Part shown: one piece after another, positions 1 to 5,732 of the stretch
Numbering within the stretch: position 1 is the stretch's first letter
How the letters are laid out: every line of letters starts with the position of its first letter
NCBI GenBank assembly: GCA_030839105.1
Contig: JAUZEI010000357.1
Coordinates: forward strand, 1-12,178
Length of the DNA: 12,178 nucleotides
Origin: Actinomycetota bacterium
GTDB lineage: Bacteria; Actinomycetota; Acidimicrobiia; IMCC26256; PALSA-610
Direction of reading: 5' to 3'
Made by a program: the position numbers and the translations under genes
Notes under the pieces: generated by a model
Told to the model about the DNA's origin: nothing
What the model saw: only the letters and a program-made list of their open reading frames with translations
The model's database searches: none

Positions 1-1
1 T

Positions 2-214
2 ACGTTGGTCACGTACAGCGGATGCGACGCAGGCGCGCAGGTCGCGTTGTGGCAGCTGACCGGTTCCGGTCACGTGTGGCCGGGGGCGCCGTTCAACACC
101 GGCCCGAAAGAGACGTGGCTTCTCGACGGTGTAGGCCGCGGCACCACGCTCATCGACGCGAACGAGGAGATGTGGAAGTTCTTCAGCCGGCACGTACTCC
201 CGCGCGCGCCCTGA
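2..214 (+). CDS. C-terminal end of a PHB-depolymerase/LpqC-like alpha/beta-hydrolase esterase (partial)
   Basis: The reading frame is open from the left edge and stops with TGA at 212-214, so about 70 codons of a longer gene are visible. The segment contains YSGCDAGAQVALWQLTGSGH followed by VWPG. This matches the end of secreted esterases of the polyhydroxybutyrate depolymerase/LpqC type, where the GH.WPG histidine is the last member of the Ser-Asp-His triad. The final stretch (IDANEEMWKFFSRHVL) fits the usual closing helix of that family. The nucleophile serine and any signal peptide would lie outside the window, so substrate and location cannot be judged. The gene converges on the secreted repeat protein with only 8 bases between the two stop codons and no obvious terminator. 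A feruloyl-esterase-like member of the same fold is an alternative. Confidence 0.7.
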   Translation, partial: TLVTYSGCDAGAQVALWQLTGSGHVWPGAPFNTGPKETWLLDGVGRGTTLIDANEEMWKFFSRHVLPRAP

Positions 215-222
215 CATCGACG

Positions 223-1371
223 TCAGGGAAACGAGATCGGCATGGATCCGAAGAAGTGGGCGTCACCGAACGCGAAGATGCCGTTGTCCGCGCCGACCAA
301 CCAGTAGCCGTTGCCGGTCGACGTCGCGGTCATCCCGGAGACGGGTGCATTGAGGTGCGCGCCGCCGAGCGATCCCTTGAACGGCACGCCGCCGAACGCG
401 AAGACGCTCCCGTCGGAACCGACGAGCCAGTAGCCACCGTGCGGTCCCGCGGTGATGCCGACGATCGGTGCGTTGAGCAGCACGCCGCCGAGCGAGCCGG
501 CGAAGGCGGCGTCGCCGAATGCGAACACACCGCCGTCGGACGCGGTGAGCCAGTAGCCGTGCCCGCTGGGTGTGGGAGCGATGCCGACGACGGGCTGGTT
601 CAGATGTGTCGCTCCGAGTGAGCCGAAGAACGTCGCGCTCCCGTACGCGAACACACCACCGTCGTTGGCGACCACCCAGGTGCCGTTCCCGGTCGGCGTG
701 GAGGCGATGCCGACGACGGGCGTGTGCGACGGGGCGGCTGTGAACGCGGTGGCGTCGCCCTCGTGTGTCAGCGCTCCGGTCTGCGTGACGGTGCGATAGC
801 CGTGATCGCTCGGAGTGCGGGCGATGCCGACCGCGCTCGGCGGCGGTGGACTCGGGAACGACGCGAAGTTCGAATGTGCTCCGCCCGTCGCGGCGAAGCA
901 ACTGGTCGGCGTGATTCCGACGGACGCCGACTGGCCGCCCGCCGTGAACGTGAGCACGCCGGGAACTGCGGGGTCGGCGCAATGGAACCCCTGCCAGGCG
1001 ATGGTCAGTAAGGGCGGGAGGCGGCCGGGGGCGAACGAAACCGTCTGGGTCGCGGTGATCGGGTTGTTGTCGATGGTGGTGTAGCGCATCGCCGTGTTCG
1101 CGGGCGTTGCGGTCACTGTGAACGTGAGGAGGGTCGTACACCGCTGGGCGGAGTTGGCCGGTCGCACGACCGCCGACAGGAATTCCGTCCCCGCCGCGCC
1201 CTGCTCCGAGATCGGACCGAAGCGAAAGCCGCAGCCGACCACCGGTGCAAGGGCCGCCCGGGCGTCCGACGCGGTCGCGGTCACGGCCGGTATCGCCAGG
1301 GCGAGACCGACCCCGATGACAGTGGTTGCCGAGGTGAGTGAGCGACGTGCGATCGAGAGCCGAGTCCGCAT
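223..1371 (-). CDS. Secreted protein with four-cysteine domain and five 40-42-residue GYWLV/FAFGDA repeats
   Basis: The product has 382 residues. It begins with a basic segment and a hydrophobic core (about residues 13-33) ending near ASDARA/A at 39-40, a convincing Sec signal peptide. Residues 41-165 form a Thr/Val/Pro-rich, probably beta-rich domain with four cysteines (47, 78, 131, 158) that could make two disulfides. A proline-rich linker (about 172-179) leads into five tandem repeats that run to the C-terminus. The repeat core reads PVVGI..TP.G.GYWL..SDGGVFAFGDA.F.GSLGG..LN, which looks like four short beta strands per unit; five units would suit a small beta-propeller, but that is inference. 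The ATG start is supported by a GGAGG ribosome site at about 1377-1381, five bases upstream. No catalytic motif or membrane anchor is visible. Proteins with this repeat are, to my knowledge, common in Acidimicrobiia and poorly characterised. The function is unknown; a surface or cell-wall role is likely from the export signal. Confidence 0.85.
   Translation of the reverse strand: MRTRLSIARRSLTSATTVIGVGLALAIPAVTATASDARAALAPVVGCGFRFGPISEQGAAGTEFLSAVVRPANSAQRCTTLLTFTVTATPANTAMRYTTIDNNPITATQTVSFAPGRLPPLLTIAWQGFHCADPAVPGVLTFTAGGQSASVGITPTSCFAATGGAHSNFASFPSPPPPSAVGIARTPSDHGYRTVTQTGALTHEGDATAFTAAPSHTPVVGIASTPTGNGTWVVANDGGVFAYGSATFFGSLGATHLNQPVVGIAPTPSGHGYWLTASDGGVFAFGDAAFAGSLGGVLLNAPIVGITAGPHGGYWLVGSDGSVFAFGGVPFKGSLGGAHLNAPVSGMTATSTGNGYWLVGADNGIFAFGDAHFFGSMPISFP
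226..837 (-). repeat. Five tandem coding repeats of 40-42 codons
   Basis: Reading along the minus strand, the units are residues 179-217 (837-721), 218-259 (720-595), 260-301 (594-469), 302-342 (468-346) and 343-382 (345-226). Units 2 to 5 keep the pattern G.W(L/V)V..D.G(V/I)FA(F/Y)G followed by F.GS. Unit 1 is degenerate: it keeps VGIARTPSDHGY but has lost the WLV, SDGG and FAFGD positions. Unit 5 ends within the gene terminus (FFGSMPISFP) and lacks the LN linker. The units differ at many codons, so they are old protein repeats rather than recent DNA duplications. Confidence 0.85.
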
Positions 1372-1404
1372 GACGTCCTCCGTGGGCCGTGGGCGAGGAT
1401 GCCG

Positions 1405-1433
1405 ACCGTATACACGTATCGGGCCGTCGTCAC
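1405..1433 (-). promoter_or_regulatory. Candidate sigma-70-type promoter for the secreted repeat protein
   Basis: On the minus strand there is a -35-like GTGACG (1433-1428), a 17-base spacer and a -10-like TACGGT (1410-1405). Transcription would start near 1398 and give a leader of about 27 bases containing the GGAGG ribosome site. The element lies in an 84-base gap that is locally less GC-rich (GTATAC and ACGTAT at 1408-1419). It would let the repeat protein be expressed separately from the ligase operon upstream. Called from consensus fit only. Confidence 0.4.
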
Positions 1434-1441
1434 GCGGCCCG
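1420..1441 (-). terminator. GC-only hairpin after the ligase gene, possible terminator
   Basis: CGGGCCG at 1420-1426 can pair with CGGCCCG at 1435-1441 around an 8-base loop, a 7-bp all-GC stem about 15 bases beyond the ligase stop codon (1456-1458). There is no run of T afterwards, so it is not a classical intrinsic terminator. It overlaps the candidate -35 box of the next gene. Such hairpins are frequent by chance at this GC content. Confidence 0.25.
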
Positions 1442-1455
1442 CAGCGGGCGCTCGG

Positions 1456-2886
1456 CTACGTGAGCCCTTGCGCACTTGCGCGCAGCTCGCCTTTCGCCAG
1501 CTTCCCCCCGGACGAGCGGGGCAACGTGTCGACCACTACGAGTCTTTCCGGCCAGAGCTCCTTGCCGGTACCGCGGTGCTCCAGGTGCGCACGGAGGGCG
1601 TCGAGCGTGATGCGTTCGCAGCCGGCGCGCATCTCGACGAACGCACACACACGCTCGCCGAAGGTCTCGTCGCGAACGGCGACCGCCGCGCACAGCGCGA
1701 TCGCCGGATGCGATGAGACCTCGTCCTCGACCTGCGCGGCACTGATGTTCTTGCCGCCCCGGATGATGATGTCGGACGTGCGCCCGACGACGGTGAGGTA
1801 GCCGTCCTCGTCGATGGTGGCGAGATCGCCCATCCGCATCCAGCCGTCCGCAGTGAAAAGTTGCGCGTTCGCGGCCGGGTCGTCGTAGTAACCGACACAG
1901 AGCGCCGGCCCCTTGCCCGCGGGCACGCCCGGCCGGCCCGGGGCGGTGATGTCGGCGCCGGTGTCGGCGTCGAGCAGACGTACGTGCATCTCCGGGATGA
2001 CGCGGCCGGCAGTGCGCAGTCGCTTCGTTTGCGGGTCGTCGGGTGTGGTGCACGACAACGCGCCGGTCTCGTTCGATCCGTAGAACTGCAGGACGCGCGC
2101 ACCGGTGCGATCCTCGAACTCCTTCGCCCGCTCGAACGGCACCATCTCGCCGCCTGTGAACATGATCCGCAGCGACGAAAGGTCGTACTCCGCGAGCGCA
2201 GGGGAGTTGAGCATCATCACGAACTGCGTCGACACCGCGGCGAGGACCGTCACGCGGTAGCGCTCGATCGCGCGCAGCACGAGAGCGGCATCGAAACGCG
2301 CGCACGCCACGCACGTTGCCACTGCGATCGCGGGCGAGAAGTGGGCCGTCCACAACCCGAATCCGAACGGTGCGGGGAGCGCGGAGAGGAATACGTCGTC
2401 GGCGGTGAAGTGCGCGACCCGGTGCGCGAATTCGTGGAACGCGAACCAGCGCGCCTGCGTGTGCATCACCATCTTGGGCAGGCCCGTCGTGCCCGACGTG
2501 GAATTCAGGTACCAGAGCTCCTCGGGGCCGATGGGGTGCTCACGACCGTCACCGGCCAAGGCGGGAGGTTCCCGCAGCAACGCCCGCGCTCCGGCGCGCT
2601 CGACCAGGTGTGCGACCTCTCGCTCACCGGCGCGGGCGCCGATGCCCACCGCGACGATCCCGGCCTTCTCGCACGCGAGCATCGCCGCGTGCACGCCCGG
2701 ACCATCGGGGAGCTGCAGCGCGACGCGATCACCGGCTTCGAACGAATCGAGAGTGCCGGTCATCAACGACGAGCGCGTGTCGTACTCGTGCCACGTCATC
2801 GACTCGCCCGACGCGGCTTCGACGAAGGCCACGCCGTCGGGATGCGCACGGGCGTTGCGGGCTACGACCTCCGCGATGGTTCGCAC
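1456..2886 (-). CDS. Acyl-CoA synthetase-like AMP-dependent ligase (ANL superfamily)
   Basis: This 476-residue enzyme would activate a carboxylic acid with ATP to an acyl-AMP and pass it to a thiol, normally coenzyme A, in the cytoplasm. All core motifs are present: the phosphate loop STSGTTGLPK (129-138), FYGSNETG (268-275) for adenine and acyl binding, MGDL (352-355), the hinge region VVGRTSDIIIRGGKNIS (366-382), and near the C-terminus LPRSSGGKLAKGEL, where K462 is the expected catalytic lysine. It is slightly shorter than typical 500-550-residue members, mainly in the N-terminal part. The GTG start at 2886 is the first usable one after an in-frame TGA at 2899-2901, and a GAGG ribosome site overlaps that stop. 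It is the last gene of the three-gene minus-strand operon, 12 bases after the amidohydrolase. The substrate cannot be read from the sequence; fatty, alicyclic and aromatic acids are all possible. Confidence 0.9.
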   Translation of the reverse strand: MRTIAEVVARNARAHPDGVAFVEAASGESMTWHEYDTRSSLMTGTLDSFEAGDRVALQLPDGPGVHAAMLACEKAGIVAVGIGARAGEREVAHLVERAGARALLREPPALAGDGREHPIGPEELWYLNSTSGTTGLPKMVMHTQARWFAFHEFAHRVAHFTADDVFLSALPAPFGFGLWTAHFSPAIAVATCVACARFDAALVLRAIERYRVTVLAAVSTQFVMMLNSPALAEYDLSSLRIMFTGGEMVPFERAKEFEDRTGARVLQFYGSNETGALSCTTPDDPQTKRLRTAGRVIPEMHVRLLDADTGADITAPGRPGVPAGKGPALCVGYYDDPAANAQLFTADGWMRMGDLATIDEDGYLTVVGRTSDIIIRGGKNISAAQVEDEVSSHPAIALCAAVAVRDETFGERVCAFVEMRAGCERITLDALRAHLEHRGTGKELWPERLVVVDTLPRSSGGKLAKGELRASAQGLT

Positions 2887-2898
2887 GGAAGGGCGGCC

Positions 2899-4143
2899 TC
2901 AGGGAAGCTGATGACGGAAGAGCTCGGACGCGTTCCGCCACGTGATCCGCTCGGCCTCGTCGTCGGGAACGTTCTGATCGCGAAGTTGGCGCCGGAGCAT
3001 CGCTTGCGTGTCGGGCCACGACGAGTCGGCGTGCGGATAGTCGGATTCGACGAGGACGTGCTCGAGCCCGATGCGATGGCGCAACGCCATGTTCGAATCG
3101 TCGTCGAGCGCGCAGAACCAGAAGTTGCGGCGCAAGACCTCGCTCGGGGTGAGCTCGACGTCGCGCCACGTCGGTAGATAGCCGAGCTGATACCTGAAGC
3201 AATGGTCGAGGCGGTCGATGATCCCGGCCACCCAACCGATGCCGCCCTCGGAGAGACAGATCTTGATGTCCGGGAACCGCACGGGGATCTTCGAGTAGAG
3301 CCAGTCGACCGCGCTGTACATGCCGTACGCGCCGAACAACACGGCCGGTATCTCCGGAGGCGCGTCGACCGAGGTTGTCGGGGAGGTCCCGGACGAACCG
3401 ACGTGCAGGCACAGCACCGTCTCGGTCTCTGCGCACGCCGCGAACAACGGGTCCCAGTAGCCGGAGTGGATCGTGGGCATACCGAGCTTGTCAGGTGCCT
3501 CCGAGAACGTCACCGCCCGGAAGCCGCGCGCCGCGTTGCGCCGGATCTCCTCGGCCGCCATGTGTGGGTCCCGGAGGTACGCGATCTGGTTGGGAATAAA
3601 GCGGCCCGGCGCCGCGCCGCACCAGGCGTCGAGGTGCCAGTCGTTGTACGCGCGCATCGCGACGAGCGCGAGGTCGTCGTCGGTCGGCCACATCGTGAGA
3701 CGCTGGCCGACGAATCCAGGGAGGAACGACGGGAAACACAACGACGCGGCGACGCCGTCGATGTCCATGTCGTTGACGCGCTCGCGCACGTCCCATGCGC
3801 CTCGTCGCATCTCGTCGAACCGCGTCGGCTCGAAGCCGTACTCGGTCGACGGCCGTCCGACGACGGCGTTGAACCCGACGTTCGGCAGCACCTGTCCCTG
3901 CCACACCCAGGCTTCGCCGCCGTCATCGGTTGGCACGACGCGCGGTTCGTCGTCCGCATACTTCCTGGGGAAGCGCCCCGTGAATGCGTCGGGCGGTTCG
4001 ACGACGTGATCGTCGACGGAGATGACGGTGTACGTGCGCTCGCGTGCTTCCGGCTCCGGCAGCCAGCTGATCGATTCGCGACGACCCTTGCCGCCGCCGA
4101 AATGCTCGTTGCCCGCGAGGTCGTCGAGTGAGAGACCGGTCAC
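2899..4143 (-). CDS. Amidohydrolase of the ACMSD/COG2159 type (amidohydrolase 2 family)
   Basis: The product has 414 residues and looks like a cytoplasmic metal-dependent hydrolase or decarboxylase with a TIM-barrel fold. Expected metal and catalytic positions are visible: D.H in ISVDDHVVEPP (D44, H46), H247 in CLHVGSSG, a conserved SEGGIGWV segment (298-305), and D368 in VESDYPHADSSWPD. A WRNASELFRH tail (402-411) is typical of the family's end. Family members include aminocarboxymuconate-semialdehyde decarboxylase and gamma-resorcylate decarboxylase, so C-C cleavage is as plausible as hydrolysis. The open frame extends upstream to 4335, but the GTG at 4143 is preferred: it overlaps the aldolase stop as GTGA, has GAGG seven bases upstream, and avoids a basic, low-complexity extension. 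It is translated between the aldolase-like and ligase genes, suggesting consecutive steps on one substrate. Confidence 0.88.
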   Translation of the reverse strand: MTGLSLDDLAGNEHFGGGKGRRESISWLPEPEARERTYTVISVDDHVVEPPDAFTGRFPRKYADDEPRVVPTDDGGEAWVWQGQVLPNVGFNAVVGRPSTEYGFEPTRFDEMRRGAWDVRERVNDMDIDGVAASLCFPSFLPGFVGQRLTMWPTDDDLALVAMRAYNDWHLDAWCGAAPGRFIPNQIAYLRDPHMAAEEIRRNAARGFRAVTFSEAPDKLGMPTIHSGYWDPLFAACAETETVLCLHVGSSGTSPTTSVDAPPEIPAVLFGAYGMYSAVDWLYSKIPVRFPDIKICLSEGGIGWVAGIIDRLDHCFRYQLGYLPTWRDVELTPSEVLRRNFWFCALDDDSNMALRHRIGLEHVLVESDYPHADSSWPDTQAMLRRQLRDQNVPDDEAERITWRNASELFRHQLP

Positions 4144-4877
4144 GTCAGTACCTCGGGCTCGCTTCGCAGCAACTGGCGGACGGCGCCGTCCCAGTAGGCC
4201 TGCGGGGTGTTCTGCCGCAGCGCGGCCTGCAGCGTGGGGCGTGCCTCGCCGGGAACCTCGATTGGCTTGTGGCCGACCACGAGCGCGTCGAACGTGAAGC
4301 GGCACATGCGTTCGAACGTCGTGGCCTTGTAACACGCGGCGGGAATTGTGGGCGCCGTCACGATCGCGCCGTGGTGCGCGAGCAAGATGCCGCTCGCGTC
4401 ACCGACCTGTTCTGCGAGCCAATGGCCCTCGCTCGCGTCGCCGACACCGCCGTACTCGTCGACGAACGCCAACTCACCGTCGAAGATGCACGAGTTCTGG
4501 TGCACCATCCGGGGATGCTCACCGATCGTCGAGAGCAAGGTGGCGTAGTACGGATGGTTGTGCACGATGACACGCGCGTCGGCGCGCGCCCGGTGCAGCT
4601 CGGTGTGAAGAAAGACGGCGGGCGTGACGTCCCACTCGCCGTCGACGATCCGGCCGTCGGCGTCGAGACGCAGGATGTCTGAGGCGCGCACCTCCTCCCA
4701 CCACAGGCCCCAGGGGTTGCACCACATTCCGCCGTCGTCGGTCGCAACCGTGATGTGACCCGACAGGTTCTCGCGCCAGCCCTCCCTCGCCAGGACGCGC
4801 AGCGCGCAGGCGAGCTCCTGTTGCACCGTCAGTTCGTGACCGATGCCCGGTCCGGTTCGGGGCAGACGCACGGTCAT
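4140..4877 (-). CDS. Class II aldolase/adducin family protein
   Basis: The product has 245 residues, the usual length for this family. It keeps ENLSGHITV (36-44), the metal-binding VHNH (H106, H108) and LAHHGAI with H169, which line up with the three zinc histidines of L-fuculose-phosphate aldolase. In that enzyme the catalytic Glu sits in the SSE segment before the histidines; here the aligned residue is Ala87 (TPAVFLHTELH). This resembles the adducin-like branch and argues against a classical sugar-phosphate aldolase. Some relatives decarboxylate dihydroxyphthalate, so a decarboxylase is a reasonable alternative. It is the first gene of the operon. The ATG at 4877 lacks a good ribosome site; a GTG two codons downstream (4871) lies seven bases from a -10-like TACCGT and could be a leaderless start. 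Confidence 0.85.
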   Translation of the reverse strand: MTVRLPRTGPGIGHELTVQQELACALRVLAREGWRENLSGHITVATDDGGMWCNPWGLWWEEVRASDILRLDADGRIVDGEWDVTPAVFLHTELHRARADARVIVHNHPYYATLLSTIGEHPRMVHQNSCIFDGELAFVDEYGGVGDASEGHWLAEQVGDASGILLAHHGAIVTAPTIPAACYKATTFERMCRFTFDALVVGHKPIEVPGEARPTLQAALRQNTPQAYWDGAVRQLLRSEPEVLT

Positions 4878-4878
4878 G

Positions 4879-4908
4879 ACGGTATCCGCGAGACTCCCCG
4901 GTCGTGAA
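4879..4908 (-). promoter_or_regulatory. Weak promoter candidate for the aldolase-amidohydrolase-ligase operon
   Basis: On the minus strand TTCACG (4908-4903), an 18-base spacer and TACCGT (4884-4879) resemble -35 and -10 boxes. Transcription would begin around 4872, inside the annotated start region, which fits only if translation begins at the GTG at 4871. The -35 match lies in the first copy of the 14-base repeat shared with the divergent gene, so both transcription units meet in a 54-base gap. Confidence 0.25.
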
Positions 4909-4945
4909 GGTCGCTCGGTGAAGGTGGCTCGGTGAAGGTGCTCGT
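4904..4945 (+). repeat. Three 14-base direct repeats forming overlapping mini-ORFs up to the NmrA-like start
   Basis: The copies are GTGAAGGTCGCTCG (4904-4917), GTGAAGGTGGCTCG (4918-4931) and GTGAAGGTGCTCGT (4932-4945); the third is the first codons of the gene and differs by a one-base deletion. Copies 1 and 2 each encode V-K-V-A-R followed by TGA. Each TGA (4919-4921, 4933-4935) overlaps the next GTG as GTGA, so the second mini-ORF ends on the start codon of the NmrA-like gene. Copy 2 also supplies an AAGGTGG ribosome-site-like stretch five to eleven bases before that start. Confidence 0.85.
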
Positions 4946-5732
4946 GATCGGCGCAACCGGTGAGCTCGGGCGCGAGGTCGCGTCCATCCTCTGGGAGAGG
5001 CCCGGCGTTCAGGTGCGGGCGTTCGTGCGCCGGCCGCTTACCGCCGAAAGCCCGCCGGTCGACGAGGTCGTCACCGGCGATCTGCGGGATCGCGATTCTC
5101 TGCGGAACGCGTGCGCGGGCATGAGGACCATGTTCCTCGTCTCCTCGCCGACGCAGGACCAGGTGGAGCTCGAGACCAACGCGATCGAGGCCGCGGAAGC
5201 GGCGGGCGTCGAGAGGATCGTCAAGGTCTCGAACATCCCGCTCCCCGGACTCGACACCGGTCTGCACGGCAACCATCGGGCCGTCGAACGCAGGCTCGCG
5301 GCGTCGAGATGCCGGTCGACCATCGTGCAGCCGTCGTTCTTCTCCAGCGTCCTCGACAAGCAGGGCGACGTCGTTGCGCGCGGTGCAGTGGTCTTGCCGA
5401 CCGGGCCGGGCAAGATCGCGTGGATCGACCCCTTCGACATCGCGGCGGTGGCGGCCGAGGCACTGGTGCGTTTCGACCTCGACGGGCCGCTGCATCTCAC
5501 CGGCCCCGACGCGCTCGACGGCGACGAGGTCGCGGCCCGGTTGGGTGTGAAGCGCATCGACCTGCCCCTCGACAAGTGGCGCGCAACGGTCGTCGCGTCC
5601 GGGCTCGATCCGTGGCTCGCGGATTCGAGCGTGCACCTCTTCGAAGCAGTCGCACGGGGCGCGCTCGCGCAAACGACGGACACCGTCGAGAGCGTGCTCG
5701 GCCGGCCGCCCCGGCGCGTGTTCGAGCGTTAG
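4932..5732 (+). CDS. NmrA-like NAD(P)-binding protein (atypical short-chain dehydrogenase)
   Basis: The product has 266 residues. It opens with KVLVIGATGELG, the GxxGxxG nucleotide-binding turn of a Rossmann fold (residues 2-13), followed by an acidic strand end VVTGDLRD (46-53), IVKVSNIPLPG (96-106) and IVQPSFFSSVL (131-141). The order matches NmrA/quinone-oxidoreductase-2-like atypical SDRs. The classical YxxxK catalytic pair is absent, as usual in that group, so it may be a redox sensor or a reductase acting on small quinones or ketones. The C-terminal T.TVESVLGRPPR is also typical. The GTG at 4932 begins the Rossmann strand directly and is the last GTG of a 14-base repeat relay. The gene is divergent from the aldolase operon and its TAG stop interlocks with the TAA of the opposing carboxylesterase. 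A link to the neighbouring catabolic genes is possible but not shown. Confidence 0.87.
   Translation: MKVLVIGATGELGREVASILWERPGVQVRAFVRRPLTAESPPVDEVVTGDLRDRDSLRNACAGMRTMFLVSSPTQDQVELETNAIEAAEAAGVERIVKVSNIPLPGLDTGLHGNHRAVERRLAASRCRSTIVQPSFFSSVLDKQGDVVARGAVVLPTGPGKIAWIDPFDIAAVAAEALVRFDLDGPLHLTGPDALDGDEVAARLGVKRIDLPLDKWRATVVASGLDPWLADSSVHLFEAVARGALAQTTDTVESVLGRPPRRVFER

Noticed and set aside
226..720. Repeats as a CRISPR-like or recent DNA tandem array
   Set aside because: The periodicity (about 126 bases) is coding repeats with diverged codons inside a signal-peptide protein, without conserved DNA repeats or spacers.
1861..3177. 438-codon plus-strand open frame opposite the ligase and amidohydrolase
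   Set aside because: It is antisense to two motif-bearing genes, with no recognisable domain and a composition typical of a GC-driven shadow frame.
4144..4335. Upstream extension of the amidohydrolase (64 codons)
   Set aside because: It lies wholly within the aldolase-like gene and is basic and low in complexity; the GTG at 4143 with a ribosome site and GTGA overlap is a better start.
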